64,000 nt of DNA from Brooklawnia sp937867175 (GTDB lineage: Bacteria; Actinomycetota; Actinomycetes; Propionibacteriales; Propionibacteriaceae): NCBI GenBank assembly GCA_036821905.1, contig DAISIR010000007.1, positions 69,702 to 133,701 on the forward strand, given 5' to 3'. Position numbers and translations under genes: made by a program. A model generated the notes under the pieces. The model did not search any database, was not told the DNA's origin, and saw only the letters and a list, made by a program, of their open reading frames with translations. Position 1 is the stretch's first letter. Each line of letters begins with the position of its first letter. Shown here in pieces: positions 34,448-43,708 of this stretch.

Positions 34448-36110
34448 CTGCCCACCTGCCGAGGTCGACCACCCGATCGCAGCGAGCCATCAGGTTCTCG
34501 TCGTGGGTGATCACCAGCAGCGAGGTTCCGGTCAGGGACGCGAAGAGGTCGTCCAGCAGGGCGTCCGCGGTCTCCCGGTCCAGGTGTTCGGTCGGCTCGT
34601 CCAAGATGACCAGCCCAGGGCTCTCTGCGCCCACCAGCACTCGTGCCAGGGCCACCCGCTGCGCCTCGCCGCCGGACAAGGTGGCGCCCTGTTCGCCGAC
34701 GATCCGTTCCGGATCCAGCGTGAGCCCGGCGCGGACCATCGCCGTCGCCACTTGCTGTTCACCGGCGTCCTTGTTGCCGATCTTCACGTTCTCCGCCAGC
34801 GTGGTGGCGAAGATGTGTGCGTCCTGGGCGAGGTAGCTGATCCGTGCCGGGGACGACAGGGCGCCGCCGCGCGCCGGGATCAGCCCCATGACGGTGGCAG
34901 CCAGCGTTGTCTTGCCCAAGCCGGACGGCCCGACCAGCGCCACCGATTCACCCGGCGCCACGCTCAGGTCGACGCCCCGCAGGATCGGTTCGGCGTCCGG
35001 CCAGCCGGCCGCCACGTCTACCAGTCGCAGCCCGGTCGCCGGTTCGGCGCCGGCCGCGGGCGTGTCCACCCGATCACCGGCACCTACCGGTTCGGCTTCC
35101 AGCACATCCAGGACGCGGCCCAGTGCGGTACGCGCCCTGGTGAGCGTCTGGGCGGCCTTGGTGAAGTCGGCGTAGACCTCGTGCAGCGCCAGCGGCACCA
35201 GCGCCAGGATGGCCAGATTGCGGGCGAGCATGTCGCCCGAGATCACGGCCTGCCCGCCGATCAGCAGCGCCGCGGCGACCGCCACCCCGGTCGAGGTCAA
35301 CTGCATTCCGGAGGCGAGGCCCCTGGTCCAAGCGCCCTTCGACTCGGTCTCGCGCAACTCGGCGTCGACCGCGGACAGCCGGGAGACTGCGGCATCGGTT
35401 TGCCCGTAGGCCACCAGATCGGGCGCGCAGCGGGCCAGCTCGCGAACTTGGTCAGCCAACTCGCCGCGAGCCGGAACTGCCCGCTGGTCGGCGGCTCGTG
35501 ACCAGCGTTGCGCCAACCAGGGCACGACGATGCCGGCGAAGACTGAGGTGGCCGCCAAGACCACCGCGAACAGCGGGCTGAAGACCGACAAGATGATGCT
35601 GGCGCCGAGCATCACGATCGCCGCCGAGGCGAACGGCAGCACCACCCGGACCACCAGGTCGACGATCGCCTCGACGTCGGCGGTGACGCGCACCAGCAGG
35701 TCGCCATGCCGGCGTCCCAACAAGGTGGTGCCGCTCAGCTTGTCGTAGGTGATGAGCCGCAGGGCACTTTGCATCCGTAGTGCCAGGTTGTGGCCGACCA
35801 GCCGTTCGAGGTAGCGGCCCACCCCTCGTCCGATGCCGAAGAACCGCACCCCGGCTGAGGCGGCCAGCAGGTACATCACCGGGGGATGCTCGGCGGCGCG
35901 GCTGAGCAGCCAGGCCGAGGTGCCCATCAGTGCGACCGACGCGCCGCTGGCGAAGGTGGCGAGCGAGATCGCCACCACCAACTGCTGCCAGCCGTGGTCG
36001 GCCTGCCTCAGTAGCCGGCCGACCAGCGCAGCCACGTCGCGTGCCGCCGCCACGTCTCGCGGCGGTTTCGTCTCGGGTCTTGCCGCCAAGTCCGGCGCCG
36101 CCGCAGTCAT
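34431..36110 (-). CDS. cydC: Thiol reductant ABC exporter subunit CydC
   Basis: 559 aa half-transporter: six transmembrane helices, then an ATP-binding domain with Walker A GPSGLGKTTLAATVMG (about 394), signature LSGGEAQRVALARVL and Walker B LVILDEPTEHLD. With CydD it exports glutathione- or mycothiol-type thiols/cysteine to the outer face and is needed for assembly of cytochrome bd. It starts inside the cydD stop (ATGA overlap). The C-terminal end overlaps ydcF by 17 bp, an unusually tight convergent pair. Confidence 0.92.
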   Translation of the reverse strand: MTAAAPDLAARPETKPPRDVAAARDVAALVGRLLRQADHGWQQLVVAISLATFASGASVALMGTSAWLLSRAAEHPPVMYLLAASAGVRFFGIGRGVGRYLERLVGHNLALRMQSALRLITYDKLSGTTLLGRRHGDLLVRVTADVEAIVDLVVRVVLPFASAAIVMLGASIILSVFSPLFAVVLAATSVFAGIVVPWLAQRWSRAADQRAVPARGELADQVRELARCAPDLVAYGQTDAAVSRLSAVDAELRETESKGAWTRGLASGMQLTSTGVAVAAALLIGGQAVISGDMLARNLAILALVPLALHEVYADFTKAAQTLTRARTALGRVLDVLEAEPVGAGDRVDTPAAGAEPATGLRLVDVAAGWPDAEPILRGVDLSVAPGESVALVGPSGLGKTTLAATVMGLIPARGGALSSPARISYLAQDAHIFATTLAENVKIGNKDAGEQQVATAMVRAGLTLDPERIVGEQGATLSGGEAQRVALARVLVGAESPGLVILDEPTEHLDRETADALLDDLFASLTGTSLLVITHDENLMARCDRVVDLGRWAVRGSR

Positions 36111-37798
36111 CTGTCCACCTTCTCAACGTGCTCGCCGGTATAGGTGGGCGCAGGCAGCGGCCCGGGGGAGACCATCTCGTCGGCCAACGCCAGCAGGGCC
36201 GGACGATGACTCACCACGACCGCACCCACCCCCGCGGCCCGTACCGCGGCGACCGCCACCGCCTCGGTGGCCTGGTCGAGACCCGCAGTCGGCTCGTCCA
36301 GCACGAGCAGCCGTGCCCCACCCAGCTCGATCCGCAGCAGCGCCCGCGCCAACGCGACCCGGCGTCGCTCGCCGGCCGACAGCCCCTCGCCGTCGTCGGC
36401 GATCGGTCGCGCCGGTTCGAGCGCCTGCCCGCCGGCCCGGTCCAGACTCGCGCGCACCTGGGCGTCGGTCGCAGCGGGGAAACCGAGCCGCACGTTGGAC
36501 GCGATGGTGCCGCGCAGCATGCCCGGGTCTTGGCCCACCCAAGCGAGCTGGCGGCGCCAGGCGTCCATGTCGAGTTCGGCCAGGTCGACGCCCCCGACCC
36601 GGACGGCGCCGGAGGTGGGCGCGATGAAACCCATCAGCACGTTCAAGGCCGTCGACTTGCCGCTGCCCGAACGTCCGACCAAGGCCAGCACCTCACCGGG
36701 CCGGATGGTGCAACTCAGGTCTTCCAGCGAGGCCCGGTCGGCGCCCGGGTAACGCACCCCGACCTGGTCGAACTCGATCTCGACGCCGGCCAGGTCACCG
36801 GGCGCGACGTGGCCGCCGACCGGGCTGCGTTCGCTGTTCTCAATGATCCCGAAGGCGGCTTCGGCAGCAGCTGTGCCGTCGGCCGAGTCGTGGAAGTGCA
36901 CGCCGACCGCGCGGACCGGGATGTACGCCTCCGGCGCCAGGATCAGGATGAACAGCGCAGTGGTCAGGTCGAGCTGGAAGTCGACCACCCGGAAGCCGAC
37001 GCTGACCGCGACCAGGGCCACCGAGAGGGTGGCGAGCAGTTCCAGCACGCCACCACTCAGGAAGGCGATTCGCAGCGTCTTCATCGTCTCGGTCCGCGAG
37101 GCGTCCTCGGTCAACCGCAGGCCACGCAGCTGCGCGCGGGCGCGTCCGAAGACCTGCAGGGTGGGCAGCCCGGTGATCAGGTCGGCAAAGTGGTTGGCGA
37201 GCCTGGTCTGCACCTGGTAGCGCCGACGCACCTGCGCCTGGGTGTGCCGGCCGATCATGATCATGAACAGCGGGATCAGCGGCAGGGTGACGGCGATGAT
37301 CGCGGCCGAGACCCAGTCCTGCCCCAGCACCACTGCCAGCATCAGCAGCGGGATGAACGCGGCCATCACCAGCTGGGGCAGGTACTTGGCGAAGTACCCG
37401 TCGAGGGCGTCCAAGCCTTGCGTGGCGAGGTGGATCAGGGCGCTGGACGAGGTGGACGTGTCATTGGGACGCACGAGCCGGGCGGTCATCAGCTCGGTTC
37501 GCAGCGTCGACTTCACCGCCGCGGACGCCCGGTGTGCCAGCCACGAGTTCAGCCAGCTCAACCCGCCGCGCAGCACGAAGATGGCGATGATGGCCAGCAC
37601 ATAGGACGCGAAGCCGGGCAGCGGGCCGTCGAAATCGAGCCGGCCACTGTCGAAGACCCCGGCGACGGCGTGGGCGATCAACCAGGCCTGCGCGATGATG
37701 CAGCCGGCGTTCAGGACGCCAGTCGCCGCGACGGCGACCAGGAAGCCCCTGGTCGCCGTCGCGCGCTGGAGTAGACGCTTGTCGAGTGCCCCCGCCAA
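36107..37798 (-). CDS. cydD: Thiol reductant ABC exporter subunit CydD
   Basis: About 563 aa. Six transmembrane helices then an ATPase with Walker A GRSGSGKSTALNVLMG (about 374), signature LSAGERRRVALARALL and Walker B LLVLDEPTAGLD. It pairs with CydC. The start is uncertain: the real N-terminus appears to be LILAGALDKRLLQ, with TTG at 37798 or CTG at 37804 directly after the cydB stop, so an unusual start codon is likely. The reading frame stays open further upstream but has no homology there. Translation may depend on coupling to cydB. Confidence 0.88.
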   Translation of the reverse strand: MAGALDKRLLQRATATRGFLVAVAATGVLNAGCIIAQAWLIAHAVAGVFDSGRLDFDGPLPGFASYVLAIIAIFVLRGGLSWLNSWLAHRASAAVKSTLRTELMTARLVRPNDTSTSSSALIHLATQGLDALDGYFAKYLPQLVMAAFIPLLMLAVVLGQDWVSAAIIAVTLPLIPLFMIMIGRHTQAQVRRRYQVQTRLANHFADLITGLPTLQVFGRARAQLRGLRLTEDASRTETMKTLRIAFLSGGVLELLATLSVALVAVSVGFRVVDFQLDLTTALFILILAPEAYIPVRAVGVHFHDSADGTAAAEAAFGIIENSERSPVGGHVAPGDLAGVEIEFDQVGVRYPGADRASLEDLSCTIRPGEVLALVGRSGSGKSTALNVLMGFIAPTSGAVRVGGVDLAELDMDAWRRQLAWVGQDPGMLRGTIASNVRLGFPAATDAQVRASLDRAGGQALEPARPIADDGEGLSAGERRRVALARALLRIELGGARLLVLDEPTAGLDQATEAVAVAAVRAAGVGAVVVSHRPALLALADEMVSPGPLPAPTYTGEHVEKVDR

Positions 37799-37800
37799 GA

Positions 37801-38883
37801 TCAGTACCCGGAGGTGGCGGACACCGGCGCATTCGTTGCCGCCGGCATGTTCTTGGTGCTGATGCGCTTCCGGAAGATGTAGTAGCTCCATGCGGAGTAC
37901 GCGAGCACGATCGGGACGAAGATGAGCGCGGCGATGCTCATCACCCGCAGCGTGTACGGCGTGCTCGCGGCCACATTCATGTTGAACGAATCATCGGCCG
38001 AGACGAAGCCGAGGGTGCCGTACATCTTGATGAAGATCGTGACGAACAACATCAGGATCGAAAGCCCGGTACCGATGAAGGCCTGGTTCTCGCGAGCCTG
38101 GTTGCCGGACTCGCTGTGCATCACGATGGCGTAGCCCAGTGCAGCCACCGAGCTGGCACCGGTCACCCACATCGCCACACCGGCGCCGGAGCCCAGGTAC
38201 GGATTGTTCGAAGCCGGGTAGGCGATGTTGCCGATTACGATGAACGCGGCCAGCAGGGCCACAGCGATCGGGCCGAGCATCTTGACGGCGCGGTTGGCCT
38301 TCTCGCGGACGCTGTCGGCGGTCTTCAGGCAGAGGAAGACCGCCCCGTGCACGATGAACAGCGTCACGGTAAGGGCGCCGCCAAGCAGGCCGAATGGGTG
38401 GAAGAGTTCGAGGAGGCCTTGGGTCAGGTGTGGTGGGTCACCGGCGACCGGCATGCCTCGCCACATGTTCGCGAAGGCGATGCCGAGCACGAGCGAAACG
38501 ATCAACGAGCCGATCGTGGCGCTCCAGTCGAAGGTGTCGCGCCAGTTGTCGTCCGGCATCAGCGCGCGGTACTCGAAGGCCACCCCTCGGGCGATGAGCC
38601 CGAGCAGCACCAGCAGCAGGGGCAGGTACAGACCGCTGAACAATGTCGCGTACCAGCCGGGGAAGGCTGCGAACATGGCACCGCCCGCGGTGATCAGCCA
38701 GACCTCGTTGCCGTCCCAAGTCGGGCCGACAGTGTTGATCATGACGCGGCGTTCGGTGGGATCCTTGCCGATCACCGGGTAGAGCATCGCGACGCCGAAG
38801 TCGAAACCCTCCAGGAAGAAGAAGCCGATCCACAGCACTGCGATCAGCAGGAACCAGATGAAGATCAACTGTTCGTGAGTCAT
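37801..38883 (-). CDS. cydB: Cytochrome bd ubiquinol/menaquinol oxidase subunit II
   Basis: 360 aa integral membrane protein with about eight to nine helices. Typical N-terminal stretch LIFIWFLLIAVLWIGFFFLE GFDFGVAMLYP carries the conserved GFDFG. The C-terminal half also fits CydB. With CydA it forms the high-affinity terminal oxidase that reduces oxygen without pumping protons. It is preceded 16 bp by cydA and followed at once by cydD. Confidence 0.94.
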   Translation of the reverse strand: MTHEQLIFIWFLLIAVLWIGFFFLEGFDFGVAMLYPVIGKDPTERRVMINTVGPTWDGNEVWLITAGGAMFAAFPGWYATLFSGLYLPLLLVLLGLIARGVAFEYRALMPDDNWRDTFDWSATIGSLIVSLVLGIAFANMWRGMPVAGDPPHLTQGLLELFHPFGLLGGALTVTLFIVHGAVFLCLKTADSVREKANRAVKMLGPIAVALLAAFIVIGNIAYPASNNPYLGSGAGVAMWVTGASSVAALGYAIVMHSESGNQARENQAFIGTGLSILMLFVTIFIKMYGTLGFVSADDSFNMNVAASTPYTLRVMSIAALIFVPIVLAYSAWSYYIFRKRISTKNMPAATNAPVSATSGY

Positions 38884-38899
38884 GTTTCCAGCTCCGTGA

Positions 38900-40405
38900 T
38901 CAGTAGGCGAACGACAGCGGGGCGTCGTCGTCGGTCCGCACCTTCGGTGGGGAGACGTCCGGTAGGCCCTTGGCGATGTAGGTGAAGAAGAGCTTCAGCA
39001 CGACGACCGCGATGATGCCGTAGACGAGGGTGTAGGCGATCATGCTGGTCAGTACGGAGGCGGCACCGACGTTCGGTGAGTTGGCGGTCCAGGTCGGCAG
39101 CACGCCGTAGATGATCCACGGCTGGCGGCCCATCTCGGTGAGGATCCAGCCGAACGAGTTCGCGATCAGCGGGAAGAACGGCAGCGTCCCCATCGTGTAC
39201 TTCCACAGGTTGTTGGTCGGTGGCGTGCCGCCCTTGCGGGTGAACCACAAGATGAGTAGCGCGATGCCCATCGACACGAAGCCGAGCCCCATCATCATGC
39301 GGAAGCTCCAGAAGGAGACCATCACGTTCGGCACCGGGTCGACCGAAAGCTGCGCGAGTTCGCTGGAGAACTCCTCCTGCAACTGGTTACGCGAGCCATC
39401 CCAGGCCCGGTGGCCGTCGGTCAGGTATTGCTCGGTCAGGTCGTTGATGCCCTGCACTTCGGCGTTCGGATCGTTGAAGGCGAGGACGGACAAGACATAG
39501 GGCACCTCCCAGCTGAAGACCTCGGTGACCCGGGTGATGCCCTCGGCGTCGCGCTCTTGGGTGTAGATGCCCACGATCGCGAAGCCAGCAGCTGTCTGGG
39601 TGTCGAGCAGGCCCTCGGACGCGGCGAGTTTCATCGGCTGGAACTTGGCGCCGACCTGCGCCTGGTAATGGCCCGAGCCCATCACGGCGATCGAAGCGAC
39701 CAGGAGCACGTAGGCGCCCATCTTGGCGGTCTTGCGCCAAATACCGGCGTCGGGATGCACGGTGCCTTCGGGGGCCTCCTTGGCCACCTTGGCGAGTTTC
39801 CAGCCGGCCACGCCCGCCAACAGCCCGCCGGAGACCATCAGCGCGGCCGGGATCTGGTGGCTGAACGCCGCGATGAAGAACGGGTTGGTGAACAGCATGC
39901 TGAAGTCGACCAGTTCGGCACGACCGTTGTTGTAGGTGGCCCCAGCCGGGTTCTGCATGAACGCATTGGCAGCCAGGATGAAGACCGCCGAGATGGTTCC
40001 GCCGAGGGCCGTCAGGTAGATCATCAGGTTGTGGACCGGGCCGGACAACCGGTCCCAGCCGAAGATCCAGATGCCGATGAAGGTGGATTCCAAGAAGAAG
40101 GCGACCAGCGCTTCGAGCGCGAGGGGTGCGCCGAAGATGTCGCCGAAGAAGCGGGAGTACTCCGACCAGTTCATGCCGAACTGGAACTCCTGGACGATGC
40201 CGGTCACCACGCCCGCGGCGAAGTTGATCAGGAAGAGCTTGGCGAAGAACTTGGTCATCCGCAGCCACTGCACGTCCTTGGTGCGCAGCCACCGGGTCTC
40301 CATCACTGCGACCAGCCATGCGGTGCCGAGCGTGACGGGCACGAAGAAGAAGTGGTAGACAGTGGTGATTCCGAACTGCCAACGCGCGAGTACCTGGGCG
40401 TCCAT
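38900..40405 (-). CDS. cydA: Cytochrome bd oxidase subunit I
   Basis: 501 aa, about nine helices, haem-binding subunit. The N-terminus LARWQFGITTVYHFFFVPVT holds the high-spin haem histidine region (His18), FSHQIPAALMVSGG the second haem His, and SFWSFRMMMGLGF the low-spin methionine ligand. The quinol-binding Q loop is short. GRQPWIIYGVLPT is the diagnostic C-terminal motif. First gene of cydABDC, transcribed divergently from bioYMN. Bd oxidases let actinobacteria respire at low oxygen and resist NO and sulfide. Confidence 0.95.
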   Translation of the reverse strand: MDAQVLARWQFGITTVYHFFFVPVTLGTAWLVAVMETRWLRTKDVQWLRMTKFFAKLFLINFAAGVVTGIVQEFQFGMNWSEYSRFFGDIFGAPLALEALVAFFLESTFIGIWIFGWDRLSGPVHNLMIYLTALGGTISAVFILAANAFMQNPAGATYNNGRAELVDFSMLFTNPFFIAAFSHQIPAALMVSGGLLAGVAGWKLAKVAKEAPEGTVHPDAGIWRKTAKMGAYVLLVASIAVMGSGHYQAQVGAKFQPMKLAASEGLLDTQTAAGFAIVGIYTQERDAEGITRVTEVFSWEVPYVLSVLAFNDPNAEVQGINDLTEQYLTDGHRAWDGSRNQLQEEFSSELAQLSVDPVPNVMVSFWSFRMMMGLGFVSMGIALLILWFTRKGGTPPTNNLWKYTMGTLPFFPLIANSFGWILTEMGRQPWIIYGVLPTWTANSPNVGAASVLTSMIAYTLVYGIIAVVVLKLFFTYIAKGLPDVSPPKVRTDDDAPLSFAY

Positions 40406-40608
40406 GGCCGGAACGTTACACCCTCAATCACTTCTGATGGTGGGAGTTCGTGCCAGCCTCGGATTCGTGCTCGAAACGTTGTGATTGCGGCCCATTTGAC
40501 CGGCGAAAAGGTGAGATATTCAGCCGCCAAGCGCAGACCGGGGACAGGTGAGGCGACCTCGGGGGCGTGGTGGGCAAGCTATCGCAACGAGCGCACCGAG
40601 GGGTGAAT

Positions 40609-40621
40609 TGAACGGTGTTAG
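40609..40621 (+). promoter_or_regulatory. BioQ-like operator upstream of bioY
   Basis: TGAACGGTGTTAG matches the corynebacterial BioQ operator TGAAC-N3-GTTAC at all but the last position. It ends 34 bp before the bioY ATG and overlaps a weak -10-like TAGAGT. A TetR-type biotin regulator (BioQ) is not in this window, so this is a candidate. Confidence 0.5.
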
Positions 40622-40655
40622 AGTGGGGCGTCCTTCTGAAAGGCGGTAGTCCCAA

Positions 40656-41285
40656 ATGCCAACCGGAACCATCCCCACGGCCAACGCCACCAGCCAGCCG
40701 ATCCAGCCGGCCCGCGATCTGGCGCTGATCGCTGTCTTCGCCGGTGTCACCGCCGCTCTCGGTCTGATTCCCCCGGTCTACGTGCCGATCTCACCTGCGC
40801 CGATCACCGCGCAGTCGCTGGGTGTCATCCTTGCCGGTGCGATCCTGGGGGGACGCCGCGGCTCCGCGTCCCAACTGCTCTTCCTCGCCTTGGTCGCGCT
40901 CGGGCTGCCGTTGCTGTCCGGCGGGCGCGGGGGCATCGGTGTCTTCTTCGGCGTCACCTGGGGCTTCCTGATCGGGTGGCCGGTGGTGGCCGGGCTGATC
41001 GGCTGGCTCACCTACCGACTGGGCGCGCCGTACTCCATCTGGAAGGGCACCATCATCAACCTGTTCTTCGGCATGGTTGTGCTCTACGCCATCGGCATTC
41101 CGGGCATGGTGGTGACCGGCAAGCTCGGCTGGGGTGCTGCGCTGGCCGCGAACCTGCCCTACCTGCCCGGCGATCTGATCAAGTGCGTGCTGGCCGCGTT
41201 CGTCGCGAAGGCCGTGCACTCGGCCTACCCGGGCCTGCTGCCCTGGCGCGGCAACGCAGTCGAACCCGCGCCTCCTAACCTGTGA
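40656..41285 (+). CDS. bioY: Biotin transporter substrate-binding S component BioY
   Basis: 209 aa, about six transmembrane helices. The BioY family core is present: ITAQSLGVILAGAILGGRRG, LFLALVALGLPLLSGGRGG, FFGVTWGFLIGWPVVAG and YLPGDLIKCVLAAFVA with the family motif PGD near the C-terminus. It binds biotin and couples to the ECF module BioMN, encoded next. TGA at 41283-41285 is 2 bp before the bioM ATG. The organism may depend on imported biotin for carboxylases (inference). Confidence 0.94.
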   Translation: MPTGTIPTANATSQPIQPARDLALIAVFAGVTAALGLIPPVYVPISPAPITAQSLGVILAGAILGGRRGSASQLLFLALVALGLPLLSGGRGGIGVFFGVTWGFLIGWPVVAGLIGWLTYRLGAPYSIWKGTIINLFFGMVVLYAIGIPGMVVTGKLGWGAALAANLPYLPGDLIKCVLAAFVAKAVHSAYPGLLPWRGNAVEPAPPNL

Positions 41286-41287
41286 CA

Positions 41288-41980
41288 ATGGTCCACATTG
41301 AGATCGACCACGTCAGCCACAGCTACGGGCAGGGCCCGCTGGCCCGGCCGGTGCTGAACGATGTCTGCGCTGACCTGACCGAACGCCGGATCGGTGTCGT
41401 CGGTCACAACGGCTCGGGCAAGTCGACGTTCGTCCGGATGCTCAACGCCCTGCTGGTGCCCAGCCAGGGCGTCGTGCGGGTGAACGGGATGGACACCGCC
41501 AAGCAGGCCGGCAAGGTCCGCAAGCTGGCGGGATTCCTGTTCACCGACCCCGACAACCAGATCATCATGCCGACCGTCCGCGAGGACGTGGCCTTCGGGC
41601 TGCGCAGGTCGGGCCTGACCAAGCAGCAGGTCAACGAGCGGGTCGACCAGGCGCTGACGCGCTTCGGCTTGGAGAGCCACGGCGACCACCCCGCGCACCT
41701 GCTCTCCGGCGGCCAGAAGCAGTTGCTTGCGCTGGCGTCGGTCCTGATCACCGAACCCGAGTTGATCATCATGGACGAGCCGACCACCTTGCTCGACCTG
41801 CGCAACGCACGCATGATCGGACGAGTCATCGCAGACCTGCCCCAGACGGTCGTGCTGGCCACCCATCACCTCGATCTGCTGGACGAGTTCGACAGGGTGC
41901 TGGTCTTCGACGGCGGACGCTTGGTCGCTGACGCCCCGCCCGCGCGCGCACTGGACTGTTACCGAGGGCTGATGGTCTGA
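41288..41980 (+). CDS. bioM: ECF transporter ATPase subunit (BioM)
   Basis: 230 aa cytoplasmic ABC ATPase. Walker A is GHNGSGKSTFVRML (about residue 39), Q loop TDPDNQIIMPTV, signature LLSGGQKQLLALASVL and Walker B LIIMDEPTTLLD, with the switch histidine in VLATHHLDLLDEF. The FTDPDNQ motif marks ECF-type ATPases. ATG 41288 is chosen over the GTG at 41282, which would overlap the bioY stop. It energises BioY through BioN. Confidence 0.93.
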   Translation: MVHIEIDHVSHSYGQGPLARPVLNDVCADLTERRIGVVGHNGSGKSTFVRMLNALLVPSQGVVRVNGMDTAKQAGKVRKLAGFLFTDPDNQIIMPTVREDVAFGLRRSGLTKQQVNERVDQALTRFGLESHGDHPAHLLSGGQKQLLALASVLITEPELIIMDEPTTLLDLRNARMIGRVIADLPQTVVLATHHLDLLDEFDRVLVFDGGRLVADAPPARALDCYRGLMV

Positions 41981-41981
41981 G

Positions 41982-42599
41982 ATGGCGATCGGTATCAACA
42001 CCCTCGGCCTGTACCGTCCGGGCGACTCGCTGCTGCACCGGGCCGGTGCCGCGGTCAAACTGGTCGGGCTGCTGGTGCTCGGCGCGATGTCGGTCTGGCT
42101 GCAAGGCAGTTGGTGGCTGGTACTGGTCGCACTGGCCGTGGTTGCATGCTGCTACCTGCTGGCCGGCTTCGGCGTCGGGGTGATGGCCAAGCAGGTGCGT
42201 CCCATGCTGTGGATCCTCGCGTTCACGGCAGCGATGAACTGGTGGGCCGCAGATTGGCAGCGTGCGGTGTCGGTGGTCGGCATGATCGCCACCTTGGTGG
42301 CCGCCGCGGCATTGGTCACGCTCACCACCCCCACCACCGCGCTGGTCGATGTCGTGGTGCGGGGCGCCGCGCCGCTCCGCCGGTTCGGCGTCGATCCCGA
42401 GCGGATAGGGCTGACGTTGTTGCTCGGCATCCGCTGCGTCCCGGTCGTCGCGGGCCTGGCCCGTGAGGTGCGGGAGGCCCAGATCGCCCGCGGCGCGGTC
42501 CGTGACATCCGGGCGTTCGCCGTACCGCTGCTGGTCAGGGCCTTGCGCGACGCGGACGCCATCGGCGAAGCACTGGTGGCCCGCGGCTTCGACGACTGA
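41982..42599 (+). CDS. bioN: ECF transporter transmembrane T component (BioN)
   Basis: 205 aa, about five transmembrane helices. Two Ala-Arg-Gly signature motifs of ECF T proteins are present, in REAQIARGAVRD and IGEALVARGFDD, and these contact the ATPase. It completes the bioYMN operon with 1-bp spacing after bioM. Length is typical. Confidence 0.92.
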   Translation: MAIGINTLGLYRPGDSLLHRAGAAVKLVGLLVLGAMSVWLQGSWWLVLVALAVVACCYLLAGFGVGVMAKQVRPMLWILAFTAAMNWWAADWQRAVSVVGMIATLVAAAALVTLTTPTTALVDVVVRGAAPLRRFGVDPERIGLTLLLGIRCVPVVAGLAREVREAQIARGAVRDIRAFAVPLLVRALRDADAIGEALVARGFDD

Positions 42600-42612
42600 C
42601 CCGGCTCGTCGA

Positions 42613-43626
42613 CTAACCCAGCGTGGATACCCGCGCCACCAGGACCGGTTCAAGCAGCAGGTTGGAATGCTGATGGTCGGGATTGTTCAACTCGTCCTCC
42701 AGCAGCTCCAACGCAATCTCACCCATCCTGACCTCGTGCTGCTGGATGCTGGTGAGCGGGATGATCGCCGAGTTGCTGAACGCCAAGTCGTCGCAACCCA
42801 TCACCGCAACGTCTTGGGGGACGCGCAGTCGGCCGTCCCTCACCAAGACCTGCAAGACCCCGATCGCCAGCAGGTCGCTGGTGCAGAAGATGGCGTCCGG
42901 GCGCTCATCGGCAGGCAGATCGAGGATGGCTTCGGCGACCCGGCAACCGCACGCGATCGAGGTGTTGTCCACCCGCAGAAGCATGGCTTCGACGCCGGAT
43001 TCGTGGGCCACCTGCCAGGCGCCACGCCACCGCCGGTTGGGTGAGGTCTGATCAGCCGGTGCGACTACTGCAATTCGGCGCCGGCCAGTCCCGACCAGGT
43101 GCTCGCAGGCCAATCTGCCGGAGGCGAAGTCATCTGCGGCCACCGAACACAGCCGTCCGCTGGGGTCGTGGGTGGATGCCAGCACGACAGGGGTGCCACG
43201 CTCGCTGATGGCCAACTCGGTCGAAACGTCGAGTGACCTCGGGGAAACGATGATGCCGCGGACTCGCTGCTGCTCGAACAACGACAGGTAGTGGCGTCGG
43301 CGGCTCAGGTCGCCCTGGCTGTGCGCGACGAAGAGGTAGAGATCTCGGCGCTCGGCCTCCTGCGCGATGCCAAGCCCCAGGTTGGCGAAGTACGGGTTGA
43401 TGGGGTTGGGATACAGGTAGCCAACCATTGCCGAGCTGCCGACCTTCAGCTGCCGAGCGGCGTGGTTGGGGACGTAACCCAGCTCTTCGATCGCGGCCCG
43501 GACTGCGGCGCGGCGCCGCTCGGAGACGCGTTCGGGACGGTTCAGCACGTGCGAGACCGTACCCACCGAGACCCCAGCAGCCTGGGCCACGTCCTTGATT
43601 CCCACGCGAGGGGGTCGCGCTGTCAT
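42613..43626 (-). CDS. LacI-family transcriptional regulator
   Basis: 337 aa. An N-terminal helix-turn-helix reads GIKDVAQAAGVSVGTVSHVLNRPERVSE, followed by the hinge ELGYVPNHAARQLK. The periplasmic-binding-protein-like effector domain has VGYLYPNPINPYFANL and AVMGCDDLAFSNSAII. Effector sugar cannot be deduced. It lies 82 bp downstream of the giant PPi-PEPCK gene on the same strand and is convergent with bioN. A control target within the window is not evident. Confidence 0.9.
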   Translation of the reverse strand: MTARPPRVGIKDVAQAAGVSVGTVSHVLNRPERVSERRRAAVRAAIEELGYVPNHAARQLKVGSSAMVGYLYPNPINPYFANLGLGIAQEAERRDLYLFVAHSQGDLSRRRHYLSLFEQQRVRGIIVSPRSLDVSTELAISERGTPVVLASTHDPSGRLCSVAADDFASGRLACEHLVGTGRRRIAVVAPADQTSPNRRWRGAWQVAHESGVEAMLLRVDNTSIACGCRVAEAILDLPADERPDAIFCTSDLLAIGVLQVLVRDGRLRVPQDVAVMGCDDLAFSNSAIIPLTSIQQHEVRMGEIALELLEDELNNPDHQHSNLLLEPVLVARVSTLG

Positions 43627-43708
43627 GGGAGCTAGTCAATCATCGCCGACTGTTGCCCGCCGGGGCTGTCCACCAGACAAGCGGACGGGCAACAGCTGCG
43701 GCGAGCGG

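Noticed and set aside
40509..40523. Rex-like site upstream of cydA
   Set aside because: GGTGAGATATTCAGC has only weak dyad symmetry and misses the TTGTGA/TCACAA arms.
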